Shown in pieces: positions 31,171 to 38,905 of a stretch of DNA of 51,907 bases. The position numbers and the translations under genes were made by a program. Position 1 is the stretch's first letter; every line of letters starts with the position of its first letter. Below the pieces are notes generated by a model, which did no database searches, was not told the DNA's origin, and saw nothing but the letters and a program-made list of their open reading frames with translations. Origin of the DNA: a virus; the IMG/VR virus record IMGVR_UViG_3300017743_000014, positions 1 to 51,907 of that record; one strand, given 5' to 3'.

Positions 31171-31656
31171 TTAATCATCAGCCATAACCGAAATGTCTCG
31201 GCCACGACTACTCGAAGATTTCCTATCCTGATGAATAGGAATGCCCCCTGTCCTTGCCATCGCATCAAGTTCTCCAGGAATCGATTCGTTCTGAGATTGT
31301 CCACGCTCACGAAAATATTCTTTCATAGCTTTGAATTTCTCTTCAGGCATTTCACATAAGATCATGCCTTCAATTCCAATTGAACCTGCCCACTGCCCGT
31401 GATTGATAGTTGGATATCTCTGATCTTTCACCGTATCAGCAGGACGAGGATTCCAGCCCGCACGCATACGCTTGTACACGTTGTCTGGAGTCTCTCTACC
31501 CTGAATCGAGGTAGCAATCCATCGTTGAACCATCCCAGGACGGGGATCGGGTGCGTCCAACAATGATGGTGGTTTCCATGCAGTATCTGGACGAGCATCC
31601 TCTGCACGGGTTTCGGAACGAGATTCTTGTGCACGCACATTTCTATTATTAGCCAT
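31171..31656 (-). CDS. hypothetical head-region protein
   Basis: 161 aa, basic with disordered ends (AQESRSETRAEDARPD at the start, RKSSSSRGRDISVMADD at the end). Central block GMVQRWIATSIQGRETPDNVYKR and YKRMRAGWNPRP resembles segments seen in phage head proteins between scaffold and capsid. Encoded two bases after the scaffold stop. Function unknown. Confidence 0.6.
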   Translation of the reverse strand: MANNRNVRAQESRSETRAEDARPDTAWKPPSLLDAPDPRPGMVQRWIATSIQGRETPDNVYKRMRAGWNPRPADTVKDQRYPTINHGQWAGSIGIEGMILCEMPEEKFKAMKEYFRERGQSQNESIPGELDAMARTGGIPIHQDRKSSSSRGRDISVMADD

Positions 31657-31658
31657 GG

Positions 31659-32564
31659 TTAGCTCCTCTGCTGTTGTTTGATCTCATTAGCATATGCCTT
31701 CAAAGATCTTTCATCATTAATACCGAGTTCTCTAGCCATTCGTAACTGATCCTGTGTCATGCGAACCCTGTTTCCTTTGTAAGTTCCCGAACCGCCTGCA
31801 GTTGGGGCGACTGGTGCTCTGCTTTTTGTCCGAGGCTTACTCTGCTCGCTCCCTGAGCTTAACTCGGGGAACACATTAAGTAAACGATTATTAAGCAGTT
31901 CGTAATAATCATCACTATTTTTGTCATGACCTTCAAGGTCTAACTGCACATCAATCGCACGTGCTGCAGCAGTTTCACGCTCAAATCCTTGGGTATTGAA
32001 CCAACGATTTTTCTGCCACCAATCCATTGCTTTCGGTGGTGCGGGTTGCTGAGCAACTGATTCAGCTCGCCCAACTGTGGGCGAAACTGCTTGTGTTGCA
32101 GCTTCTTGCTTTCGCATTTCAGCAATGCGCATTGCCGCACGCATATCAGCTATTTGTTCAGTAAATTCGAGTTGGGCTTGAGTGTCACCTTCCTCCACTG
32201 ATTTGGCCAATGCTGCCTTTGTCTGCTCGTAGCGTTGATGAAATTCGTTTTCAGCTCGATGATTGTTTCCTTGCTCAAGTCTGGCAAGCCTTGCTTCAAG
32301 CTGTGCGACTTGATCTTGAGCTTGAGTTGTTTGTAACTCAGCTTCGCGACGTTGATCTACGAGTTTTTTGATTCGCGTTTGAACCTTTTGACCGTATTCT
32401 CCATCACTATCGGACTCTTGTACTTGTTCTTCAGCCTTTTCCTCAGCTGCCTGAACTTCATCAGAGCTTCCGTCGTCAATCTCGATTTCAAGATCTTCGT
32501 CATTTTGACCTTTTGTCTTTTCAATCTCTTTTTCGATTTCTGCCAATACTTCTTCTTGTGACAT
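31659..32564 (-). CDS. capsid scaffolding protein candidate
   Basis: About 301 aa from the ATG at 32564, chosen because GGAGG lies eight bases upstream; an in-frame ATG at 32579 lacks a site. A very acidic N-terminus (IEIDDGSSDEVQAAEEKAEE), a long coiled coil (about 65-170), and a basic, conserved C-terminus (RMTQDQLRMARELGINDERS) are the standard scaffold design: acidic core, helical spacer, basic capsid-binding tail. It lies just before the head genes. Confidence 0.8.
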   Translation of the reverse strand: MSQEEVLAEIEKEIEKTKGQNDEDLEIEIDDGSSDEVQAAEEKAEEQVQESDSDGEYGQKVQTRIKKLVDQRREAELQTTQAQDQVAQLEARLARLEQGNNHRAENEFHQRYEQTKAALAKSVEEGDTQAQLEFTEQIADMRAAMRIAEMRKQEAATQAVSPTVGRAESVAQQPAPPKAMDWWQKNRWFNTQGFERETAAARAIDVQLDLEGHDKNSDDYYELLNNRLLNVFPELSSGSEQSKPRTKSRAPVAPTAGGSGTYKGNRVRMTQDQLRMARELGINDERSLKAYANEIKQQQRS

Positions 32565-32588
32565 GGTAGCGTCCTCCATGGTTAATCG

Positions 32589-32993
32589 CTATGTTAAATA
32601 TGATGTAAGGGTTGCACCTTCTGGGATGATTGATGTGATTTCATCATCATTCAGCAAGAGCATCTTTACACCATTCACTGTTAGTTTTTGACCTGCATAC
32701 TTCCCGTACGTAACACAGTCACCCACTTGTGGCCAATCGCCTTTCCATGAGCTGCCTGTTTCACGATCTCGGTATGCTAGTTCCCCTTTGGCCAAAATGT
32801 TTCCATGGGCAGTGAGATACTCCTCATTTTCCATGCTTTGGGATGGCAGATAGATTCCACCTTTGGTCTGTTTCTTAGCCTGATTTGGCTGAACCAAAAC
32901 TTTCCAACCCATAGGTTTTGGGAACTGATGCGACGCAATTGTCGCATTACTTTCCTCATCTGTGATGAGATCTTTTGCATGTGGATGAGACAT
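32589..32993 (-). CDS. GroES-like co-chaperonin
   Basis: 134 aa, longer than bacterial GroES (about 97). The fold markers are present: GWKVLVQPNQAKKQTKGGIY (strand plus mobile loop), GDWPQVGDCVTYGKYAGQKL, and MLLLNDDEITSII at the roof and base. The N-terminal 25 residues and a middle insertion (AYRDRETGSSWKGD) are extra. Like T4 gp31 it probably partners the host GroEL to fold the capsid protein, consistent with its place beside scaffold and capsid genes. Confidence 0.85.
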   Translation of the reverse strand: MSHPHAKDLITDEESNATIASHQFPKPMGWKVLVQPNQAKKQTKGGIYLPSQSMENEEYLTAHGNILAKGELAYRDRETGSSWKGDWPQVGDCVTYGKYAGQKLTVNGVKMLLLNDDEITSIIPEGATLTSYLT

Positions 32994-32996
32994 GAT

Positions 32997-33197
32997 TTAT
33001 ACATCCTCCTCGTCATCTAGTTTTTTCATCATATCGCCAATGATCTGATGAGCTCTGTCGAGACCCTCAGCTACACCGACGCTCTTTTTATACGACTCCT
33101 GATCTTGCATGCGACCAAGAACCATATTTTCAGCTATCGTCGCCCTCTCTTCTTTGAGATCTCTCTGAATCTTCCTCAACAGGTCTGTCACTGTCAT
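32997..33197 (-). CDS. hypothetical 66-aa helical protein
   Basis: Two charged helices (TDLLRKIQRDLKEERATI and VGVAEGLDRAHQIIGDMMKK) with an acidic tail. Three bases upstream of the co-chaperonin gene. Similar small proteins accompany GroES-like genes in marine phages; function unknown. Confidence 0.58.
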   Translation of the reverse strand: MTVTDLLRKIQRDLKEERATIAENMVLGRMQDQESYKKSVGVAEGLDRAHQIIGDMMKKLDDEEDV

Positions 33198-33265
33198 TTT
33201 TTAACTCCGACTTTCCCGCCATTGAAACTCCAGAAACGAAGACTTCAACAACTTCAACTTCTTCA

Positions 33266-33364
33266 TCATGCATAAGATGATTTCTTTTTCATCTTTTTCT
33301 TGCCAGCCATTTTCTTCGTAGGCTTTTTCTTCATAGTCTTTTTCTTTTTACCTGCGTGATCCAT
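33266..33364 (-). CDS. 32-aa lysine-rich protein
   Basis: Reads MDHAGKKKKTMKKKPTKKMA then GKKKMKKKSSYA; 16 of 32 residues are Lys. It has a strong ribosome site, AAAGGAGGG, six bases before the ATG at 33364, in a gap that otherwise looks empty. It belongs to a run of tiny basic proteins (33.2-36.8 kb). A DNA- or RNA-binding, DNA-condensing or virion role is conceivable. Confidence 0.65.
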   Translation of the reverse strand: MDHAGKKKKTMKKKPTKKMAGKKKMKKKSSYA

Positions 33365-33408
33365 CTTTGACCCTCCTTTGGTTATGAGCGATGAAAACGA
33401 AGCTCTGT

Positions 33409-33705
33409 TCATTTCTTTTTAGCCTTTTTCTTGCCTTTAATCAAATCGGCATCTGCTTTACGTGCGCCACCTTTGCCAGTAGCGAACGATCTTACCCGAC
33501 CAATAGCCCAAGAAGTGGGTGTTTGGCCAGGACGGGATCCTGATGAATAGTATGCGCCCATGCCTCTTTTGGCAACTTTGCGGAGCTTGTCTTTTGAAAA
33601 GCCTGAAGACTTACTATATTTATCAATAGCTGCTTCTAGGCCACCACCTTTTTTCTTTTTACTTGCGCTTTTTTTTGCTGGCTTTTTTGTAGCTTTTGGT
33701 GACAT
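33409..33705 (-). CDS. DUF5824-like basic phage protein
   Basis: 98 aa with Lys-rich ends (TKKPAKKSASKKKK and KGKKKAKKK). The core KLRKVAKRGMGAYYSSGSRP and TSWAIGRVRSFATGKGGARK matches the R-G-x-GAY...WA..RV.SF pattern I know from DUF5824. GAGGAGG lies seven bases before the ATG. Overlaps the 74-aa basic gene by 47 bases in another frame. Often found near head genes; function unknown. Confidence 0.75.
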   Translation of the reverse strand: MSPKATKKPAKKSASKKKKGGGLEAAIDKYSKSSGFSKDKLRKVAKRGMGAYYSSGSRPGQTPTSWAIGRVRSFATGKGGARKADADLIKGKKKAKKK

Positions 33706-33883
33706 TTTTAGACCTCCTCTTTGCTATTCGCTCCATCTCAGCTTTGGTAAGTTTGCCTTCACGATACTTTTTGGCTGTGCTTTTAATTTCAGCTTCTTGG
33801 GCTTTTTTATTTTTTGCGCCAAGAACATATTTTACGTTGACGCCTTTTTTAGTTTTGGGCTGGGTTTTGAACTTGCGTGCCAT
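33659..33883 (-). CDS. 74-aa lysine-rich protein
   Basis: MARKFKTQPKTKKGVNVKYV, then a helix (KAQEAEIKSTAKKYREGKL) and a Lys/Arg-rich end (SYKKASKKKRK). Start preceded by GGAGGG. The last 15 codons overlap the start of the next basic protein, so the same DNA codes Lys-rich peptide in two frames. No family recognised. Confidence 0.65.
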   Translation of the reverse strand: MARKFKTQPKTKKGVNVKYVLGAKNKKAQEAEIKSTAKKYREGKLTKAEMERIAKRRSKNVTKSYKKASKKKRK

Positions 33884-34529
33884 TTTGCCCTCCTATTGCT
33901 GATAGTGCTCCTGGAGCTGCAATGCCCGCAACACTTAAAAATTTAATTAGATCGCCGAGAGTCCCGATGTTCCTGCTAGGGATCTCAACATCGTTAATAA
34001 ATGACTCTTCACTGAAGACTGGGGTGTCTGGTGACATTGTTTGCAGTCTTGGTGTTTTATATTGAGGGACAACTTCAACAAGTGACTTGGGATAGCCCAA
34101 CTCCTTCATGGCTGTGTTCATGTGCCTGCCATCATGCATGTTAACTTTCAAAGATCCATCATTTTGAAGCCTCAGACCCAGTTGCGGGAAGGTAAACTCC
34201 TCCCTAGGAACTCCTGCTGCTATGTCTGCTTTCTTTTTGTCAATTGTTTCTCTTATAAAGTCAAAACCCTTTTGATCAAGAGGCATCTGTGCAGCCATAT
34301 CAAGGAATCTTTGAGGGTCTGTTACGCCAAGGCCACTGCCTGCTGTTCTTGAGTTGTATATCGCTCTGCCAATGTCTTCTTCGTCATAGAGCTTGAAGAA
34401 TCTTGGATCCTCTTTTACTATTTTCTCAGCCTTTGCCCCGTATGTTGATGCTGTTTGATCAGGTGTCATGAATACCTTTTTGCCGAGGCTATCCAAAAAC
34501 TCGCTGACTATTTTTGATACTGCACCCAT
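33849..34529 (-). CDS. hypothetical protein with 'HDGRHMNTAMKELG' motif
   Basis: 226 aa. Residues about 122-145 (GSLKVNMHDGRHMNTAMKEL) resemble the 'hDGRHR..A...G' segment of large polyvalent-protein or ParB-like domains found in phage virion polyproteins. The C-terminal third is hydrophobic and Gly/Ala-rich (FLSVAGIAAPGALSAIGGQ). It follows the 376-aa protein directly and shares its polyvalent look. Function unknown. Confidence 0.55.
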   Translation of the reverse strand: MGAVSKIVSEFLDSLGKKVFMTPDQTASTYGAKAEKIVKEDPRFFKLYDEEDIGRAIYNSRTAGSGLGVTDPQRFLDMAAQMPLDQKGFDFIRETIDKKKADIAAGVPREEFTFPQLGLRLQNDGSLKVNMHDGRHMNTAMKELGYPKSLVEVVPQYKTPRLQTMSPDTPVFSEESFINDVEIPSRNIGTLGDLIKFLSVAGIAAPGALSAIGGQNGTQVQNPAQN

Positions 34530-34531
34530 TA

Positions 34532-35662
34532 TTATTCGCCAACTATTGTAGTGTCTTGTTCAACAGCATTCATCCAATCAACAATGTTAACACGTGAATT
34601 AGGATATTCACTTTTGTATTGATCGAAGCTTCCTGAGAATGATTTCATTCTTGAGATCTCCTCTGCTTCATCAACAGGGAGATCAAAGCCCTCTTTTTTC
34701 ATCAGACCATCAGCTTCTTCATCTGACAGTTTGTAAATATCTTTGAGGTCTTCTTTTATAGCATCACGAACATCATCATATGTATCAGCTATATCAAATC
34801 TGCTTGAATCAGAAGCCTGATCAACAAGATCCATCATGTCATCACCAACATCTTCTATTTCATCAAGATTATCAATGAAATCATAATCGAATGTTTCAAA
34901 TTCTTCGACAAGATAATCGTCAATCAGTCGTTTTGCGTTTGGCAAGTCTCTTAAGATGTTAAAGTTTTTAGGAAGAGCTAGCCTCGTAGCTTTGGCAACA
35001 GGAGCGACATCATCAATCTTCCCCAAAGGCAACTTGCTCAGTGCACCTGCGACTGGTGTTGCTGCCATGCCTTGAACAAATGTTCTGCGAGGGATATTTG
35101 GACCAGCTGAAGCTATCAATGGCTCTGCATTTGGAACAATGTCTGAGGAAGTTTTGCGTCCCAAGCTACTCAAGAATCCCTTAATAGGCCTTGTGACTGC
35201 TTTGGCAAAGGGCAAAGCCTCAACAGCACTCAGACCCAAGTTAATGCTTGGCGCGATATAATCGGTTGCTGTTTGTGCCTTCCCTATATCTCTGGCAGCC
35301 TCCTCACTTGCATAAACCAGACCCATATTAAGACCTGTGTTCAAACTAGGGATCGGTATGAAATCAGCGATGCCAATGCCCCCAGCATTCCTTGGATCTG
35401 GACCAGCATTACCATAAATGCCTTCAGCGGCATCTTGTGCCAAAATTTTTGAAAGGCCACCATATTCTTGCAAAAAGTTTGCCAGTGCGGAGCGATCTTT
35501 CTCGCGCATTGTTGGTTCGTATGCACCAATAGTGCCTTCTTTGGCCATATAATCAGCTGTTGCCTGAGGAGCAAAATACATACGCCCAGTTGCGTCCATG
35601 CCTGTTTCGGGATTGAACAGGCGATCATTCTCTGGGTCGTAATAGTTGCTCTTGTCAGCCAT
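34532..35662 (-). CDS. large polyvalent-like virion protein with internal RRTFVQG segment
   Basis: 376 aa. A Tyr/Asp-rich start (YYDPENDRLFNPETG), a hydrophobic helical middle, then PRRTFVQGMAATPVAGALSK near residue 190, which looks like a twin-arginine signal core but is internal. An acidic helical region (FETFDYDFIDNLDEIEDVGD) follows. It starts by TGATG overlap after GGAGGAC. Proteins like this are probably packaged and ejected; the twin-arginine likeness may be a processing or targeting signal, unproven. Confidence 0.5.
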   Translation of the reverse strand: MADKSNYYDPENDRLFNPETGMDATGRMYFAPQATADYMAKEGTIGAYEPTMREKDRSALANFLQEYGGLSKILAQDAAEGIYGNAGPDPRNAGGIGIADFIPIPSLNTGLNMGLVYASEEAARDIGKAQTATDYIAPSINLGLSAVEALPFAKAVTRPIKGFLSSLGRKTSSDIVPNAEPLIASAGPNIPRRTFVQGMAATPVAGALSKLPLGKIDDVAPVAKATRLALPKNFNILRDLPNAKRLIDDYLVEEFETFDYDFIDNLDEIEDVGDDMMDLVDQASDSSRFDIADTYDDVRDAIKEDLKDIYKLSDEEADGLMKKEGFDLPVDEAEEISRMKSFSGSFDQYKSEYPNSRVNIVDWMNAVEQDTTIVGE

Positions 35663-35853
35663 CAGACTTGTCCTCCTGAAAGCTCTCTCGCAAGAACCTG
35701 CAATGTTTCTTGAAAACCTTTGTCAAGCTCTTTTGCAGCCATGGCGAACTTCTTTGGGCTGACTTCTTCAGTCTTGATTCCTCTGCGATCTAAAAAACTC
35801 TTTGCTGCTCTTATTTCTGCTGCTGCTACTTTTTTGATTGCTGCTCTTGCCAT
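35662..35853 (-). CDS. hypothetical 63-aa basic helical protein
   Basis: MARAAIKKVAAAEIRAAKSF followed by LDRRGIKTEEVSPKKFAM and a C-terminal helix (LQVLARELSGGQ). Coupled to the 376-aa gene by TGATG overlap. Member of the small basic-protein run. No family recognised. Confidence 0.58.
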   Translation of the reverse strand: MARAAIKKVAAAEIRAAKSFLDRRGIKTEEVSPKKFAMAAKELDKGFQETLQVLARELSGGQV

Positions 35854-35856
35854 GGT

Positions 35857-36066
35857 CTAACCTTTGATCTTTTTTGTTATATATAAAAATGCTGCGTAAA
35901 CAATGAAGCCATATATTGTTGCTATGCCTATGTCAAGCAAATGCTCACGCATATGATAAATAAATTCTATTCCTGCTTGAACGTCGCTTTGCGAACCGCC
36001 AGAGCCAATGTTAATTGACTTTGTGCCAACCTCTCCTATTGTTTGCTCAATATTTATTTCATCCAT
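35857..36066 (-). CDS. 69-aa single-TM protein
   Basis: Start chosen at the ATG at 36066 (MDEINIEQTIGEVG), because the longer in-frame version would lie inside the adjacent basic gene. An N-terminal soluble part is followed by a membrane helix (IGIATIYGFIVYAAFLYI) and a KKIKG tail. Likely a membrane or virion-associated peptide. Confidence 0.58.
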   Translation of the reverse strand: MDEINIEQTIGEVGTKSINIGSGGSQSDVQAGIEFIYHMREHLLDIGIATIYGFIVYAAFLYITKKIKG

Positions 36067-36067
36067 A

Positions 36068-36325
36068 TTACCATGCCTTGCAAGACCAATAGCGTGCTTT
36101 TGTTTTTGGTCCAGGATTATCGCAGTTATGACGTGAGCGGAAGTTGCTTCTGCGTCCTTCTTGATTTTTCTTAATGCGCATGTTCGGATCCCCAAAAGTC
36201 ACACGCTTCACTCTATCGCCATCTTTAACATAAACGACAGATTTCTTTTTGCCATATGATGGTTCGCCTTTGCCAATGCGACGAGGCTTGTTAAGAGTTA
36301 CTGTGCGTCCTTTGTATTTGGCCAT
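36068..36325 (-). CDS. basic protein with NPGPKTKARYWSCKAW motif
   Basis: 85 aa from the ATG at 36325 (TAATG overlap with the preceding gene). Basic N-terminus (MAKYKGRTVTLNKPRR), then SVVYVKDGDRVKRVTFGDPN, RRSNFRSRHNCDNPGPKTKA and the ending RYWSCKAW. The RHNC...NPGPKxKARYWSC core is very conserved in phages from many environments; two Cys and His could bind metal. Function unknown to me. Confidence 0.7.
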   Translation of the reverse strand: MAKYKGRTVTLNKPRRIGKGEPSYGKKKSVVYVKDGDRVKRVTFGDPNMRIKKNQEGRRSNFRSRHNCDNPGPKTKARYWSCKAW

Positions 36326-36552
36326 TAATATATCCTCACAGAGTCTTTTTGAACATACTTGGGAATGCAATAAGACGTGACTTTGTCTTTGGCTGACATC
36401 CTGTCAAGGTATTGGTAGTTGCCATATCTTTTTGCCATTTGACTCGCATACCAGTTACACTCCACAAGATCGTAAAAATACATATCTTGACTTATAAGTT
36501 TTCTGCTGTCGCCAGCTCCTAAATAAACCATTAACAAAAAAACATGAACCAT
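36325..36552 (-). CDS. 75-aa protein with N-terminal hydrophobic segment
   Basis: MVHVFLLMVYLGAGDSRKLI, possibly a short signal or membrane segment, then YFYDLVECNWYASQMAKRYG and SYCIPKYV. The two Cys (FYDLxECN...YCxP) fit a small secreted or periplasmic phage protein family of unknown role. Coupled to the next gene by TAATG. Confidence 0.55.
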   Translation of the reverse strand: MVHVFLLMVYLGAGDSRKLISQDMYFYDLVECNWYASQMAKRYGNYQYLDRMSAKDKVTSYCIPKYVQKDSVRIY

Positions 36553-36708
36553 TCATTTAGAGTGTGCTTTCTGCACTTCAAAAGACGCTTTCTTGCTAGC
36601 ACCTTTGTGAGACTTGTATCCTGTTGATGGGTCTTTCATTAGCTTATAGCCTTTGCCTGACTTCATCCAGTGAAAGCCTTTAGGTGCTTCTACGCTTCTT
36701 TTTGCCAC
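36553..36708 (-). CDS. 51-aa basic protein, GTG start
   Basis: Start assigned to GTG at 36708 because GGAG lies six bases upstream (AAAGGAGACAAGC); the longer frame from 36810 lies entirely within the MPVRKVKGG gene. Reads MAKRSVEAPKGFHWMKSGKG then YKLMKDPSTGYKSHKGASKK; basic, with a GFHWMxxGKxYKLM motif. Overlaps the preceding gene by 29 bases. Confidence 0.65.
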   Translation of the reverse strand: MAKRSVEAPKGFHWMKSGKGYKLMKDPSTGYKSHKGASKKASFEVQKAHSK

Positions 36709-36832
36709 GCTTGTCTCCTTTGTATCCTGCCGCATAGATGGCTCTTCCTTGACGCTCGGCTGCTGCCTTTGTCTTGTAGACTTTGCCAGATGATCCCCAT
36801 CTGTAGCCACCTTTGACTTTGCGGACTGGCAT
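36680..36832 (-). CDS. 50-aa basic 'GGYRWGSSGKVYKTKAAAERQ' family protein
   Basis: Reads MPVRKVKGGYRWGSSGKVYK, TKAAAERQGRAIYAAGYKGD, KRGKKKRRST. I recognise GGYRWGxxGKxYxTKAxAERQ as a widespread tiny phage protein near head genes; function unknown. ATG at 36832 overlaps the previous stop (TAATG), and the TAA lies at 36680. Too short to appear in many gene calls. Confidence 0.82.
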   Translation of the reverse strand: MPVRKVKGGYRWGSSGKVYKTKAAAERQGRAIYAAGYKGDKRGKKKRRST

Positions 36833-37122
36833 TAGCTCATAATCTTTGGACCGCCATGACCAAGCATCTCATCCATTATACCAGCCATGTCGCCACCTTT
36901 TACTTTAATGACTTTGACTTTCATGCCATCGTCATGCATCTCATCCATCTCTTCGTCCTCAGACTCTGCACCAACGCCATATTCCATCTGCTGGCAAAGC
37001 AGCAAAAAGTTTACGAGCTGATCGTCCGAGAGCTCCAAGCCTTCCGAGTCATGAGCAAAGCCCATCTTCTCCATGAAGAGCTCTGCATTATTTTCCATGT
37101 TGTCTACTTCTACTTCAGCCAT
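36832..37122 (-). CDS. hypothetical acidic 96-aa protein
   Basis: Acidic, with LELSDDQLVNFLLLCQQMEY as a helix, SEDEEMDEMHDDGMKVKVIK, and a Gly/Met-rich end. It contrasts with the basic proteins downstream and could balance them or act as an assembly chaperone, which is speculation. Encoded one base after the 593-aa virion gene. Confidence 0.58.
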   Translation of the reverse strand: MAEVEVDNMENNAELFMEKMGFAHDSEGLELSDDQLVNFLLLCQQMEYGVGAESEDEEMDEMHDDGMKVKVIKVKGGDMAGIMDEMLGHGGPKIMS

Positions 37123-37123
37123 T

Positions 37124-38905
37124 TTAGTTCTCCTTTATAAATAAGCCAGTGACAAAAAACTGGGTTGTGCGTGCATAATATTTGATGCCCAGCATCAAGC
37201 CTTTTTTAACGCCACGACCATAGGCGACAAAGTCTTTGAATTCTTGATAGTGCTCACGAGCCTTGCCCTGATCAATACAACGTTGACCTGCAGCTCTGTA
37301 GCCTCTGCGAAATGCTTCGCCATACCACTTGCCGTGATATGTTTTTTGACACCACAACTCAGCTTTGGCTTTTTCCATTGGGGTGAAACCACCTGTCATT
37401 ATTCCATGAGTTGCGATCACACAACCACCGCCACCATTGCTGTCAGAATCATTGTTATCGTTTGATGAAGAAGTCGTGCCATCTTTGTCATTGGCTGTTG
37501 CTGCAATATTTGAAGATGAAGAGCTTGTGCTGTATTCTCCTGCGGCAGTTGGCGAAACACCTGAGCCTGATGAGATTCCTGAGCCTGTGCTAGTGCCACT
37601 TCCTGATTGGTCGTTGTTGTTGTTATCATCACTGCTAGCATCATTCGCAAACATTCCTGAGCTGGCAACTTCAAATGTTCCTGCTGGCCTTGGATCATCT
37701 TTAGCCTTTTGCATACCACTTGTTATGGCATCCATAATGCTTTGGCTGGTCAGATCTTCAGTAGGTTTTGATTCTGGCTCTGGTTCTGGCTCTGAGCTCA
37801 TGAAATCACTGAAGAAATTTCCTACAGATGAAAAAATATTGCCTGTTGTTTCAGTTTTATCTGGAAGTGCACCGAAGTTTGTGAATGTTCCGCCAGATGT
37901 TACAGGCTTTGATCCATCACCACTTGTGACTGCCTTGCCTGAACTGTCTGTGACAACTGAACCACCTACGAATGCTGAGCCACCTGAATCTTTCTGTTGT
38001 TGAATGTAATCAAGCATCTGCTGATTTGATACTGTTTTGTTTTCTTGAATGTCTTGGTAGGCTTGTGCTCCTGAGGACGTAGGATCAGAGAAAGCCTTAA
38101 CCTCATCAGCAGTAATAGTTCCATCATTGTTTAAGTCTGCTTGAGATGGCATCATATCAGTGTTGCCTGAAACAACTGTTCCGAAACCAAATAATCCAGG
38201 ACTCAAGCCAATTGGTGTTGTGGTTCCAGGAAGAGATCCAGGAGCATAAAAATCATAGCCTTCTGTGCCAGACTGAGTCTCGCCATAAATATTCTCAAGG
38301 TTGTTAAGTGACAACTGCCCAACAGCTCCGATGAGTCCACCACCACCTGTGTTGAATGGCGTTCCCCAAGAAGTTTCAACCATTGTAGGGTTGACGAGAG
38401 TTGATACCAAACCGAGTCCAGGAACAACATTGAATGTTGAATCAAGAGCTGTGTTTACTGCTAAATTAGGTACATTGACATCTCCGACTCCAGGAACAGA
38501 AAGATTTAGATTGCCAATATTATCTTGAACGAGGTTGGTGAGTGCACCATATTGCGTTTGGTTTAAATTAGGATTAAATGTTCCTGATGGACCAATCGCC
38601 CCACCAACAACAGGAACATTTGCATTGTCAGCCCCATCGCTTATAATATTTGTAATATCTTCTATGGGATTTGAAATGCCGTCGTCTGTTTCATCGTCAA
38701 GAGAAAATAGAGGATTAAATCCTGCCAGTGTGGCTCCTTGAAATCCACCTTTTCCAAATATGGGGGCATTCTGCCCTGCCAATGAAGCTCTGTATGCAGC
38801 TTCAGCTGCAGAGCCTGAACCTAGGATCGCACCTATCGACCCATCTTCTTCTTGATTTGTTAAACTTAAAAGTTGATCGGATGGTACGACTCCTGGAATT
38901 GCCAT
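37124..38905 (-). CDS. virion protein with low-complexity linker and C-terminal CVIATHG domain
   Basis: 593 aa. An Asn/Gly/Val-rich beta N-terminal part, an EF-hand-like DLNNDGTITADEVKAF near residue 270, a Ser/Asn/Asp low-complexity linker (about 410-495), then GGGGCVIATHGIMTGGFTPM and a basic aromatic C-terminal domain (about 497-590: YHGKWYGEAFRRGYRAAGQR, YQEFKDFVAYGRGVKKG). The C-V-I-A-T start recalls CFI-box C-terminal domains. It parallels the C-terminus of the 444-aa virion protein. Calcium binding by the EF-hand-like loop is possible. Confidence 0.6.
   Translation of the reverse strand: MAIPGVVPSDQLLSLTNQEEDGSIGAILGSGSAAEAAYRASLAGQNAPIFGKGGFQGATLAGFNPLFSLDDETDDGISNPIEDITNIISDGADNANVPVVGGAIGPSGTFNPNLNQTQYGALTNLVQDNIGNLNLSVPGVGDVNVPNLAVNTALDSTFNVVPGLGLVSTLVNPTMVETSWGTPFNTGGGGLIGAVGQLSLNNLENIYGETQSGTEGYDFYAPGSLPGTTTPIGLSPGLFGFGTVVSGNTDMMPSQADLNNDGTITADEVKAFSDPTSSGAQAYQDIQENKTVSNQQMLDYIQQQKDSGGSAFVGGSVVTDSSGKAVTSGDGSKPVTSGGTFTNFGALPDKTETTGNIFSSVGNFFSDFMSSEPEPEPESKPTEDLTSQSIMDAITSGMQKAKDDPRPAGTFEVASSGMFANDASSDDNNNNDQSGSGTSTGSGISSGSGVSPTAAGEYSTSSSSSNIAATANDKDGTTSSSNDNNDSDSNGGGGCVIATHGIMTGGFTPMEKAKAELWCQKTYHGKWYGEAFRRGYRAAGQRCIDQGKAREHYQEFKDFVAYGRGVKKGLMLGIKYYARTTQFFVTGLFIKEN

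Noticed and set aside
33130-33273. 48-aa acidic minus frame between the basic 32-aa gene and the 66-aa gene
   Set aside because: No ribosome site and overlaps both neighbours; possibly a decayed remnant but unsupported.
37437-38003. 188-aa plus-strand frame opposite the 593-aa virion gene
   Set aside because: Arises because the Ser/Asn/Gly-rich coding strand lacks antisense stops; no ribosome site, no recognisable domain.
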